Assembly (NCBI RefSeq): GCF_016908875.1
Contig: NZ_JAFBES010000003.1
Span: forward strand, 62,001-126,000
Source: Bacillus ectoiniformans
Lineage (GTDB): Bacteria; Bacillota; Bacilli; Bacillales; Domibacillaceae
Reading direction: 5' to 3'
Length of the DNA: 64,000 nt
Shown: positions 9,070 through 17,867 of the stretch, piece after piece
Layout: every line of letters starts with the position of its first letter
Position numbering within the stretch: position 1 is the stretch's first letter
The notes under the pieces: generated by a model
The model's database searches: none
What the model saw: only the letters and a program-made list of their open reading frames with translations
Told to the model about the DNA's origin: nothing
Made by a program: the position numbers and the translations under genes

Positions 9070-9590
9070 ATAAGACACACCCTTTAGTTCATATCAGCTA
9101 TGACTTAGTGTAACTCCGATGGTATGTTAATATCCCAAAATTAATGATAAATTTAGATAATTGGAAAAAATAGCGCTGATTTTAGAAACGATAGGGGAAG
9201 GATGTCAAAGGTTAAAACAGTTGTTTTTTGCTATAGCTAATATTGAGCCATGAAGATACTATTTTTGGATCTAGGAGGATGTTTTCTAATAAAAAGTGAA
9301 TAACACTTCAGAAAGCTCATTCCTAAATTGGCATAGCATGTTTACTAAATCATGACGATATACTATATTAATAATAAGAAGGTATAATTAGGTATATAGG
9401 ACTAATTAATATCAATGTGAAAGTTGAAATTTTGCTTGGTAAAATATAGACGTATGTTGTTTGCTTTTCACTTTAATAGGCGTCTCTTCGGCATGAAGCG
9501 ATCGCCTATTTTAATTTCCATATATGGGATGACTGTCCTTGATAGGTTAGAAAACCTACATATTAATAGATTTCAAAGGGGCTTTATTAA
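9070..9590 (+). other. Intergenic region: divergent promoters and structured leader of rsbQ
   Basis: No supportable ORF. Near its right end are two hairpins: AATAGGCG (9475-9482) pairing with CGCCTATT (9503-9510), followed by TTAATTT, and TAGGTT (9543-9548) pairing with AACCTA (9553-9558). They precede the rsbQ SD (AAAGGGG) by less than 110 bp and may form a regulated leader. No known riboswitch class was recognised. Confidence 0.45.
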
Positions 9591-10394
9591 ATGAAAGAGG
9601 TCTTTACTCGCAATAATGTAAGAGTGATAGGAGAGGGAGAGCGAACCATCATTTTTGCCCATGGGTTTGGCTGTGATCAAAATATGTGGCGATTTATCGT
9701 CCCGCACTTTGTGGAAGAGTTCCGTGTGGTTTTATTTGATCATGTTGGTTCGGGGAAGTCTGATTTAAGTGCATATAATCAGGAGAAATATAAAACTCTT
9801 CATGGTTATGCCGAAGATTTGATTGATATCTTGGATGCTTTGGACATTAAGAAAACAATTTTTGTTGGACATTCTGTCAGTTCGATGATTGGCATGCTTG
9901 CTGCCCTGCAGAAGCCAGAGTATTTTGAAAAGCTGGTTATGATTGGGCCGTCTCCGCGATATTTGAATGATATTCCCGGTTATTTTGGCGGTTTTGAACA
10001 AAACGATGTGATGGAGCTGCTGGATATGATGGAAATGAATTTCATCGGATGGGCGAGCTTTTTGGCACCAATGGCTATGCATAACCCTGAGCGCCCTCAT
10101 CTAGCGCAGGAATTGGAAACAAGCTTCTGTTCGGCGGACCCGGCTATTGCGCGTAAGTTTGCGGAGGCCACGTTCTTTTCAGATCATCGGAGCGATTTAC
10201 AGAAATTAAGCACGCCTTCGCTCATTTTGCAATGTTCCGAAGACAGTATTGTGCCGATCGAAGTAGGAGAGTATTTACACAACCGGCTTGCTAATAGCAC
10301 GCTTCAGCTGATGGAGGCGAAAGGCCACTACCCGCATTTAAGTCACCCAGAAGAAACGACTCATTACATCAAAGAGTACCTTTCATCCAGCTAG
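9591..10394 (+). CDS. rsbQ: RsbQ-like alpha/beta hydrolase
   Basis: 267 aa, essentially the length of B. subtilis RsbQ. The catalytic triad is visible as S95 (VGHSVSS), D218 (CSEDSIV) and H246 (GHYPHLS), and the oxyanion region as HGFGCDQ. In B. subtilis RsbQ turns over a small hydrophobic molecule needed by the PAS domain of the phosphatase RsbP in the energy-stress branch of sigma-B. Here the next gene, 28 bp away, is not RsbP but a PAS-GGDEF protein, so the output is more likely cyclic di-GMP than sigma-B. Related KAI2/D14-type hydrolases share the fold, but the gene pair supports the RsbQ assignment. Confidence 0.88.
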   Translation: MKEVFTRNNVRVIGEGERTIIFAHGFGCDQNMWRFIVPHFVEEFRVVLFDHVGSGKSDLSAYNQEKYKTLHGYAEDLIDILDALDIKKTIFVGHSVSSMIGMLAALQKPEYFEKLVMIGPSPRYLNDIPGYFGGFEQNDVMELLDMMEMNFIGWASFLAPMAMHNPERPHLAQELETSFCSADPAIARKFAEATFFSDHRSDLQKLSTPSLILQCSEDSIVPIEVGEYLHNRLANSTLQLMEAKGHYPHLSHPEETTHYIKEYLSSS

Positions 10395-10422
10395 GAAATT
10401 ATATTTGGAGGAGAGTAGTGCC

Positions 10423-11415
10423 ATGAACGATTTTAATCATGCCCCATGCGGATTTGTGACGATCTCAAAGCGGGGGATGTTCATAGATGTGAACGAAACC
10501 TTTTTAGATTTGGTCAAATATAGCCGAGAGGAACTGCACGAAAAGCATATTGAATCGATCATGAATATTGCCAATAAGTTTCTTTTTCACTCTCATTTTT
10601 ACCCGTTCCTTCAGCTATATGGGGTGGTTGAAGAGGTATATCTTTCGTTAAAGTCCGGAACAGGTGAGGATATACCCGTCCTATTAAACGGTAAATGTGT
10701 TGAACGTGATGGAACGGAGGTTATAGATTGCGTTTTTGTGAAAATGCACAAGCGTATCCATTATGAACAAGAAATTCGCAGCATTAAAAAGAGAGTGGAA
10801 GAAGCATATGAGGCCAAGGATGAGGCGCTTAAGGCATTGAAGCTCCTCCATATTGAAAATGAGAGAAAACAAAAAGAGCTGGTCGCGTTGAATGCCGAAC
10901 TGGAGAGGCTGGCGGCTACCGATGATTTGACCGGGTTAAAAAATCGGCGTTATTTTCTCGAGCAGCTGGAGGAGTGTATATCTTTATTTTCAAAAGCTGG
11001 AACCCCATTTTCTCTTTTAATCCTCGATGTTGATCACTTCAAAAAAGTCAATGACACCTGGGGTCACCTTGCCGGCGATCAAATACTGCGGGAATTGGCA
11101 AAGATTATGGAGTCGGAAGCCGGAAAAGCCGATACAGTCGCCCGTTACGGGGGAGAAGAATTTATCATCATTTTGCCGGCTAAAGATGAGGTGGCTGCTA
11201 AGCGGAAAGCAGAAAAATTGCGATCGGCTATCGAACATGCCACATGGGAGGTTTGTTCCATAACTGTCAGTATCGGCGTATCCACCTTCATGGCTGGAGA
11301 TACCAATGTTTCCATTCTCTCCAAAGCAGACCGAGCACTCTACGCCTCGAAAGCGAACGGGAGGAACAAGGCTACACATGCTATGGAGCTCGACGACAGC
11401 AGGCTGAATATGTAA
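10423..11415 (+). CDS. PAS-GGDEF diguanylate cyclase paired with RsbQ
   Basis: 330 aa, soluble. An N-terminal PAS domain (about 1-105; starts MNDFNHAPCGFVTISKRG, like RsbP's), a coiled coil (about 110-165, KKRVEEAYEAKDEALK...) and a GGDEF domain (about 165-325). The active-site loop reads RYGGEEF, a competent variant, and DVDHFKKVND contains metal and substrate residues. The RxxD inhibitory site five residues before GGEEF is absent (GKAD), so product inhibition is probably weak. The ATG at 10423 has GGAGGAG 9 nt upstream; a TTG at 10405 lies within the SD region. Cotranscribed with rsbQ. Confidence 0.9.
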   Translation: MNDFNHAPCGFVTISKRGMFIDVNETFLDLVKYSREELHEKHIESIMNIANKFLFHSHFYPFLQLYGVVEEVYLSLKSGTGEDIPVLLNGKCVERDGTEVIDCVFVKMHKRIHYEQEIRSIKKRVEEAYEAKDEALKALKLLHIENERKQKELVALNAELERLAATDDLTGLKNRRYFLEQLEECISLFSKAGTPFSLLILDVDHFKKVNDTWGHLAGDQILRELAKIMESEAGKADTVARYGGEEFIIILPAKDEVAAKRKAEKLRSAIEHATWEVCSITVSIGVSTFMAGDTNVSILSKADRALYASKANGRNKATHAMELDDSRLNM

Positions 11416-11423
11416 GGTTGTTC

Positions 11424-11447
11424 AGGGGCCAGTGCTAGACTGCCCCC
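11424..11447 (+). terminator. Possible weak terminator of the rsbQ operon
   Basis: GGGG(C)CAGT pairs with ACTG-CCCC around a short loop, with one bulged base; the following stretch (TATTTCTG) is only moderately T-rich. Confidence 0.35.
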
Positions 11448-11472
11448 TATTTCTGCTGCTTCTCATTCCATA

Positions 11473-11970
11473 CTATCTGCTGCACCAAACAATAATTTTA
11501 TACGGTACGGTCTGAGCCGGGATGCTTTTAGTGGAAGGGCCATAGATGGCGATTAGGTTTCGATTGGCAGGACTTCTTAAAAGCGGCTGACCGTTTGTTA
11601 AGAGGGTTTGCGTGTATGGTGATGGATTTAATTTTAGCTGGCCATCGCTGCTGATCAGCTGGCTGTTAAAATAATCGACCTTTACATTTTGATTAGGTCT
11701 GTCTTTTACGATAATAAGGGCTCGGTATTGTGGCGGGAAAATTAACGGAACAGGTGCATTTGCATCATAATAACCTGTAATTTGATCTCCTAGCATGACC
11801 ACTTCTTGCTCAACGAAGTAGGTAGCAGGTGATACGACAAAATTTACAATGGCTCCGGTTTTGTCTTCAACAGTCATTAATCGATAACAGCCTTCCCCAT
11901 CGCCATTTTGCCCAGTAAAAAAATCGCTGATCATGGTGATCTTGCCACGAAAAGAATTGAAGCTAACCAT
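11473..11970 (-). CDS. Conserved hypothetical protein
   Basis: 165 aa, soluble, no signal peptide or membrane helix. I recognise the sequence type (GCYRLMTVED, NFVVSPATYF, YYDANAPVPLIFPPQYRA, PANRNLIAIYGPSTRS-like) as a conserved Firmicute protein without a named function; it is beta-rich in appearance and resembles a small OB/beta-barrel protein. GGAGGGA lies 5 nt before the ATG. A palindromic repeat begins 20 bp upstream of the start, inside the likely promoter region. Confidence 0.75.
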   Translation of the reverse strand: MVSFNSFRGKITMISDFFTGQNGDGEGCYRLMTVEDKTGAIVNFVVSPATYFVEQEVVMLGDQITGYYDANAPVPLIFPPQYRALIIVKDRPNQNVKVDYFNSQLISSDGQLKLNPSPYTQTLLTNGQPLLRSPANRNLIAIYGPSTKSIPAQTVPYKIIVWCSR

Positions 11971-11989
11971 ACGTATCCCTCCATGATTT

Positions 11990-12033
11990 GGGGTCAGTCC
12001 CTCAGCGCGTTAAAGCGCCGGGGGACTGACCCC
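11990..12033. repeat. GGGGTCAG palindromic repeat, copy 3 (GTCCC variant)
   Basis: 44 bp. Left arm GGGGTCAGTCCC and right arm GGGGGACTGACCCC: the A-to-T change in the left arm is matched by T-to-A in the right arm relative to copies 1 and 2, which keeps the stem. Confidence 0.9.
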
Positions 12034-12133
12034 AATCTATTTATATAGTCTATGTATAGCTGCCTAATAGGGTGAAGCATAGAATATGTCGCTCGGACGA
12101 ATGACAGGAAATAATTAGAGTATGTAAAACGAA

Positions 12134-12171
12134 AACAAGCTTGCAGAAGACTAGCCTTCTGCAAGCTTGTT
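12134..12171 (-). terminator. Terminator of the YeeE/YedE transporter gene
   Basis: AACAAGCTTGCAGAAG pairs with CTTCTGCAAGCTTGTT around a 6-nt loop; on the minus strand it is followed by TTCGTTTT. Very stable stem of about 16 bp. Confidence 0.8.
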
Positions 12172-12173
12172 TA

Positions 12174-13442
12174 TTAACAGAATGAATCTTTAGAGGACGG
12201 GTTTTTTAACCCGAACATTGGTCGAATAAATAGAGCTAAGAATGTTCCAAGCATAGCCATCACCATCCAAGCCCATCCGTGCAGGCTGAAGGATGAGATG
12301 CCTCCGAAATAGGCGCCAATGTTACATCCGAAGGCCAGGCGGGCTCCATAACCCATCATCAGTCCGCCAATAATCGCAGCTCCGGCTACGCCCATCTTCA
12401 TTTTTTTCGGTTTAAATGTTCCTTGGAATGAAGCGGAGATAAATGCTCCTAGCACAATTCCGAAATTCATGACGCTTGTCCCGTCAGCTAAAACAGAATT
12501 CGAAAGCGCCTCTCCGTTCTTCCCAGTGAAATATCCCCATTGCGTAACATCAATTCCCATGGCCATCATCGCTTTTCCTCCCCAAAGGGCGAAAGCAGAA
12601 GTAATCCCCCACGGTGAACCTTTAACTGTTAACGTCAAGGCATTTAATAAAGCTAAAATAATGGCGGCGGTTATTAATGGCCAAGAACCGCGCAGTACTT
12701 TTTTCCAGCCGGTTGTAGTCGGCAGCGGCTTCATCGCTGGCGGATTTTTCTTTTTAGCAATTTGAATCGTTATCCAATAGATCGCGGCAAATACCAGCAG
12801 TTGCATAGCCCATGCTCCAAAGTATCCGAGACCAGTGGATTCAGCAAAAGATATTGGCGGGAGAGCAGGCATCTCTTCCGTCCAAAAAGTGAAATGGTAG
12901 GCGCCGATAGTGGACCCGGCAATAAAAGCTGCTAAGGTCAAAACCATAGAGGTGGCACCGCCGCCCACATTGTATAATGTACCTGAAGCACATCCGTTGC
13001 CTAGCTGCATGCCGATTCCAAAAACAAAGGCACCAAACAAAACACTTACACCAACAGGAGAGACAGAAGCTTTCGGTTCTGCTCCAGTAAAGCTAAAACC
13101 AGTGCTTAAAATAATCGCAAATAATGTAGAAGCAACCGCAAGCATAATCATGTGCGCTTGAAGTCCTTGAACGTTGCCTACAGAAACGAGTCTGCGAAAG
13201 GCAGATGTGAATCCAAAACGTGCATATAGCAAGGTAGCCCCGAGTAATAATCCAATAATAAAAAGTGCGCCTTGCACCCAGTTAGCCGATTGAACTATGA
13301 GCAATAAGAGAACAATAGAGGCAAGAATTCCTCCAGAAACTAATTTTTTTTGCGTCGGACTAAGGCTGGTAACAAAAGTAGTAGAATGACGATTTGATTG
13401 TGAAATTGTATCTGCTGTTGCTGTTTGTGCCAAATCATTCAC
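12174..13442 (-). CDS. YeeE/YedE (TsuA-like) sulfur-compound transporter
   Basis: 422 aa, about ten membrane helices in two pseudo-symmetric halves. Each half has the family Cys motif: GNGCASGTLYNVGGG near residue 150 and AFGCNIGAYFGG near residue 370. In characterised members such Cys residues relay thiosulfate through the membrane. The long N-terminal cytoplasmic tail (about 35 aa) is polar. No TusA-like sulfur carrier gene is adjacent, although many relatives have one, so the substrate (thiosulfate or another sulfur compound) is inferred. Monocistronic with its own strong terminator. Confidence 0.88.
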   Translation of the reverse strand: MNDLAQTATADTISQSNRHSTTFVTSLSPTQKKLVSGGILASIVLLLLIVQSANWVQGALFIIGLLLGATLLYARFGFTSAFRRLVSVGNVQGLQAHMIMLAVASTLFAIILSTGFSFTGAEPKASVSPVGVSVLFGAFVFGIGMQLGNGCASGTLYNVGGGATSMVLTLAAFIAGSTIGAYHFTFWTEEMPALPPISFAESTGLGYFGAWAMQLLVFAAIYWITIQIAKKKNPPAMKPLPTTTGWKKVLRGSWPLITAAIILALLNALTLTVKGSPWGITSAFALWGGKAMMAMGIDVTQWGYFTGKNGEALSNSVLADGTSVMNFGIVLGAFISASFQGTFKPKKMKMGVAGAAIIGGLMMGYGARLAFGCNIGAYFGGISSFSLHGWAWMVMAMLGTFLALFIRPMFGLKNPSSKDSFC

Positions 13443-13510
13443 CTCATAACCTATAAAAATAGTAAGAATTAATTCTCTAAATATTATTATAAGATGAGCG
13501 AAAAGTAAAG

Positions 13511-13539
13511 GTAAAAATGGGGTCTGACCCCATTTTTAC
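13511..13539. repeat. GGGGTCAG repeat family, short solo copy 4
   Basis: A 29-bp palindrome: GTAAAAATGGGGTC and GACCCCATTTTTAC around a single central T. Only the outer half-stem of the longer copies is present. It lies between the divergent transporter and histidine kinase genes. Confidence 0.75.
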
Positions 13540-13618
13540 GCTCTCTCTCTTAACGTTATATGGTAATATTAACGCAGGTAATTGGAGTCATATAAGTGAA
13601 TTTAAAAAGGGGCAAATG

Positions 13619-14827
13619 ATGAAGGAATTGAATAATCATATTAATAAAAAGCTTTATTATATGACAGTGAGTTTTGTGGTTTTTGTGATGATGATGGGGC
13701 TGTTTGTGGATAATCCACGTCTAGGACACCTAGAGACTGGTTATATTGTTCATCATATTCTGGTCATTGGTTTATCTGCCTGTTTATTGTTGTACCCTAA
13801 GTATGAAACTCAAATGAGCAGAATCATGATTATTAGCTTGAGTTATGTCTACTTTTATACACTATTTTTCTTGTATCCAGAAACATGGTCCACATTTATT
13901 TTTTTGTGTTTTATTCCTGCCATCTCGATTTTGTTTTTTGATTCCAAGCTGTTTTATTACTCTTTGATCGTAAACAATTTATCAATCATTTTTACAGTTA
14001 GTTATATCATGCTCCTTGATAAAGGGAATGTGTATTCCTACTTGAAATTAGATCTAATAGGGAATGCCATTAACTATTTAGGGACTCAATTTCTTATCTT
14101 TTTAATTTTTTATTTAACGGATGTTCATATAAAGAAGCAGAAGTTATATTATGAAGAGATTAAACACACCGAGCGGTTAAAAGCCACCGGACAATTGGCG
14201 GCAGCCGTTGCTCATGAAATTAGAAATCCATTGACCGTGGTCAAAGGCTTTTTGCAGTTATATGAAAAAGACCCTTCCTTTAATCAGGATCATAAAAGGC
14301 ATTTTACGCTGATGATTGATGAATTAAATACAGCTGAACAGGTGGTCTCTCAATTTTTATCTATTGCCAAACCGAATGATGGCACAAAAACTGAGTCGGT
14401 AAATGTGAAGCTGGTTCTTCAAAGTGTAACAGACCTATTATACTCCTATGGGCTGTTGCGAGATAATAAAATTGAGTTAGATATAGTGGAAGATTGTTAT
14501 ATCATTGCGAATAATATGGAGCTTAAGCAGTTATTCATCAATATCATTAAAAATGCCATAGAGGCCTCTAAATCAGGAGATTCTGTTCTTGTGAAAGCTG
14601 GTAAGAAGAACGGCTTTGCCGAAATAAAGGTCATCGATCATGGGAACGGAATGTCAGAAGCAGAAATTGAATCGCTCGGCACACCTTTTTATTCCTTGAA
14701 AAGCAAAGGAACAGGATTAGGCATGATGATTTGTTATAACATCGCAGCTAAATATAAAGGAACCATTGAGTTTCAAAGCTCAAAAGGTAAGGGAACCACG
14801 GTTATTATACGCTTTCCAACGAAATAG
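13619..14827 (+). CDS. Membrane sensor histidine kinase (KinB/KinD-like)
   Basis: 402 aa. About six membrane helices occupy residues 12-190, with no large extracellular domain. The kinase core starts near 200: HisKA box AAAVAHEIRNPLTVVKGFLQL with phospho-His, N box NIIKNAIEA, G1 DHGNGM, and GTGLGMMI. The HEIRNPLT box followed by a 5TM-type sensor is typical of Bacillus sporulation phosphorelay kinases such as KinB, but no partner response regulator is adjacent, so its pathway is inferred. ATG 13619 is 6 nt from AAGGGG; ATG 13616 is only 3 nt away. Confidence 0.85.
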   Translation: MKELNNHINKKLYYMTVSFVVFVMMMGLFVDNPRLGHLETGYIVHHILVIGLSACLLLYPKYETQMSRIMIISLSYVYFYTLFFLYPETWSTFIFLCFIPAISILFFDSKLFYYSLIVNNLSIIFTVSYIMLLDKGNVYSYLKLDLIGNAINYLGTQFLIFLIFYLTDVHIKKQKLYYEEIKHTERLKATGQLAAAVAHEIRNPLTVVKGFLQLYEKDPSFNQDHKRHFTLMIDELNTAEQVVSQFLSIAKPNDGTKTESVNVKLVLQSVTDLLYSYGLLRDNKIELDIVEDCYIIANNMELKQLFINIIKNAIEASKSGDSVLVKAGKKNGFAEIKVIDHGNGMSEAEIESLGTPFYSLKSKGTGLGMMICYNIAAKYKGTIEFQSSKGKGTTVIIRFPTK

Positions 14828-14878
14828 GGGTCAGTCCCCCGGTGCTTTAAAGCTTTAAAGCGCTGGGGGACTGACCCC
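14827..14878. repeat. GGGGTCAG palindromic repeat, copy 5 (GTCCC variant, long loop)
   Basis: 52 bp with arms GGGGTCAGTCCCCC and GGGGGACTGACCCC. The inner loop has TTTAAAGC twice. Its first G is the last base of the kinase stop codon, so it probably ends that transcript. Confidence 0.9.
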
Positions 14879-14897
14879 TATAATAATATTTTTTTCT

Positions 14898-14911
14898 GTT
14901 AAGCGTTTTCA
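14898..14911 (+). promoter_or_regulatory. Candidate cre site upstream of ldh
   Basis: GTTAAGCGTTTTCA matches 12 of 14 cre positions including the central CG core. It is 26 bp before the ldh -35 box, a position suited to CcpA activation rather than repression. Confidence 0.4.
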
Positions 14912-14937
14912 AATCGAAATATGTGCAAAAAGAACTA

Positions 14938-14966
14938 TTGAATGGGGGAAGGAGAAATAATACAAT
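14938..14966 (+). promoter_or_regulatory. ldh promoter
   Basis: TTGAAT (14938-14943), a 17-bp spacer and TACAAT (14961-14966) form a good sigma-A promoter. The first Rex box starts 4 bp downstream and would cover the transcription start. Confidence 0.65.
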
Positions 14967-14970
14967 CTAT

Positions 14971-14988
14971 TTGTGAAGTAATTCACAA
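14971..14988. promoter_or_regulatory. Rex operator 1
   Basis: TTGTGAAGTAATTCACAA is a perfect inverted repeat of the Rex type (TTGTGAA-N4-TTCACAA). Binding here would block the ldh promoter when NADH/NAD is low. Confidence 0.85.
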
Positions 14989-15076
14989 TATCTTTTTTTA
15001 ATCACATGTGATCAATTTAAACAGTAATCATTCTAAATTTAATAATAAAAATCATTCCAAAATTTTTTAAATTAAT

Positions 15077-16045
<969 letters not shown>

Positions 16046-16081
16046 CGCATCTGAGAATTAAACAATAGAGGAGTCTTTCTT

Positions 16082-17656
16082 ATGTTGGTCGAAACATTTA
16101 ATCCGTTTAATCAATTAGCTATATCCGCTTTGTTTGCCGCGGTTCCGATTCTGTTATTTCTATTATGTTTAACTGTTTTTAAAATGAAGGGCATTCACGC
16201 CGCCTTGCTGAACTTAGGTGTGACATTCCTGATCGCGTTCTTCGTTTTTAAGCTGCCGATTGGAGAAGCGACAGGAAGCGTGCTGCAAGGTGTGATTCAG
16301 GGGATATTCCCGATCGGCTATATTATTGTGATGGCGATCTGGTTATATAAAATCTCCGTTCAATCTGGAAAGTTCGATATTTTAAGAGGAAGTATTGCTG
16401 GTATTTCTCAGGATCAGCGGATTCAGCTGCTTCTCATTGGCTTTAGCTTTAATGCTTTTTTAGAAGGAGCGGCAGGGTTTGGGGTGCCAATTGCCATTTG
16501 TGCGGTTCTGCTCGTGTCATTAGGGTTTAATCCGCTGCAGGCAGCGATGCTGTGCTTGATCGCAAACGGAGCGTCAGGAGCGTTTGGCGCTATTGGAATT
16601 CCGGTTGGCATTGTCGATACTTTTCATTTAGAAGGTGTGAGTGCCATGGATGTTTCCGTAATGACTGCGCTGACATTTCCAATCATTAACTTTACCATTC
16701 CGTTTCTATTGATTTGGCTGCTCGATGGCTTTAAAGGAATCAAAGAGATCTTCCCGGCTATTCTCGTTACATCTGTCACTTACACAGCTTCACAAGCGGC
16801 GATTACCATCTTCCTTGGACCTGAACTTGCTGATATTATTCCTTCTTTACTTGCGATGGGGTCACTAGCATTGTTTCTTAAAAAATGGCAGCCGAAGCAG
16901 ATTTTCTTGCTTAATGGACAACCTGCTAAAGTGGAGAAACACTCACTTAGCGAAGTCATTAAATCATGGTCACCGTTTTATTTACTGACTATTTTCATCT
17001 TAATCTGGAGTCTTCCTGCATTTAAAGGCTTGTTTGCAGAAGGCGGTGTGTTAGCCGCCTCAGTTATAAAATTTGTTATACCGGGCTCGTCTATTTCAAT
17101 CGCACTTGATCTGATCGGGGCGACAGGAACAGCTATTTTACTAGCTAACTTAACAACAATTGCGACAACGAAGGGGATCAGCTTTAGTGAAGGCTTTGAT
17201 TTATGGAAAACATCTATTAAAGAATTCTATCTTCCTATTATTATGATCTGCGCCATTATTGGTATTGCGAAACTTATGACATATGGCGGTTTAACAACTG
17301 CGCTAGGTGAAGCAGTCGCAACTACAGGCATTGCTTTCCCACTGCTGTCACCGATCTTAGGCTGGATTGGCGTGTTTATGACAGGTTCCGTCGTTAATAA
17401 TAATACGCTTTTCGCACCGATTCAATCGACAGCGGGTCACATTATTGGTACGAACCCTTCTCTATTAGTGTCTGCTAATACAGCTGGAGGTGTCATGGCT
17501 AAGCTCGTTTCTCCTCAATCCATTGCCATCGCAACAGCAGCTGTAGGACAGACAGGGAATGAAGCAGCTTTAACAAAAATGACATTGAAATATAGCTTTG
17601 GCTTACTGGCCTTTGTAAGTGTGTGGACATTCATTTTGTCCTTTCTTGTTTCTTAA
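16082..17656 (+). CDS. lctP: L-lactate permease (LctP/LldP family)
   Basis: 524 aa with about 13 membrane helices. Family blocks include FNAFLEGAAGFGVPIAI, NGASGAFGAIGIPVG and GSVVNNNTLFAPIQ. Proton-coupled lactate transporter; with ldh it probably exports lactate in fermentation or re-imports it later. Preceded by GAGGAG with spacing 7-9 nt. Ends in a clear terminator. Confidence 0.95.
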   Translation: MLVETFNPFNQLAISALFAAVPILLFLLCLTVFKMKGIHAALLNLGVTFLIAFFVFKLPIGEATGSVLQGVIQGIFPIGYIIVMAIWLYKISVQSGKFDILRGSIAGISQDQRIQLLLIGFSFNAFLEGAAGFGVPIAICAVLLVSLGFNPLQAAMLCLIANGASGAFGAIGIPVGIVDTFHLEGVSAMDVSVMTALTFPIINFTIPFLLIWLLDGFKGIKEIFPAILVTSVTYTASQAAITIFLGPELADIIPSLLAMGSLALFLKKWQPKQIFLLNGQPAKVEKHSLSEVIKSWSPFYLLTIFILIWSLPAFKGLFAEGGVLAASVIKFVIPGSSISIALDLIGATGTAILLANLTTIATTKGISFSEGFDLWKTSIKEFYLPIIMICAIIGIAKLMTYGGLTTALGEAVATTGIAFPLLSPILGWIGVFMTGSVVNNNTLFAPIQSTAGHIIGTNPSLLVSANTAGGVMAKLVSPQSIAIATAAVGQTGNEAALTKMTLKYSFGLLAFVSVWTFILSFLVS

Positions 17657-17664
17657 TTTTTCAT

Positions 17665-17718
17665 AGTCTGACTTTCCTTTAATGACTGGTTACGTCTATA
17701 GGAAGTCAGGCTTTTTTG
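17665..17718 (+). terminator. Terminator of ldh-lctP
   Basis: AGTCTGACTTTCC (17665-17677) pairs with GGAAGTCAGGCT (17701-17712), then TTTTTT. Confidence 0.8.
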
Positions 17719-17747
17719 CATTTACAAAAAAATGACAGCATGATAAC

Positions 17748-17767
17748 ATTCAACTAAATAGTTGAAT
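17748..17767. promoter_or_regulatory. ArsR-type operator
   Basis: ATTCAACTA-AA-TAGTTGAAT, with matching 9-bp arms, has the ATTCAA...TTGAAT shape of ArsR/SmtB operators. It lies just before a three-gene operon whose second gene encodes an ArsR protein, so autoregulation is likely. It would cover a weak -10 (TAACAT, 17744-17749). Confidence 0.65.
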
Positions 17768-17807
17768 AGATTAAAAAAGTTAATGATAACGAAAGGGTGC
17801 TGGGGAA

Positions 17808-17867
17808 ATGAAACAAAAAGATGCTGAATGGATTTCATATTTTCAATGGGTGAAGAAATGGAACTAA
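17808..17867 (+). CDS. Possible 19-aa leader peptide
   Basis: ATG at 17808 opens a 19-codon ORF (MKQKDAEWISYFQWVKKWN) ending TAA at 17867. AAAGGG is 10 nt and GGGG 2 nt upstream. Its stop overlaps the most likely MFS start (ATG 17858, ATGGAACTAA), which would couple translation of the two. It contains three Trp codons. No evidence beyond position and SD. Confidence 0.35.
   Translation: MKQKDAEWISYFQWVKKWN

Noticed and set aside
9170-9210. Possible sigma-B promoter upstream of rsbQ (GGGGAA)
   Set aside because: No GTTT-type -35 at the right distance, and it lies 400 bp before the gene.
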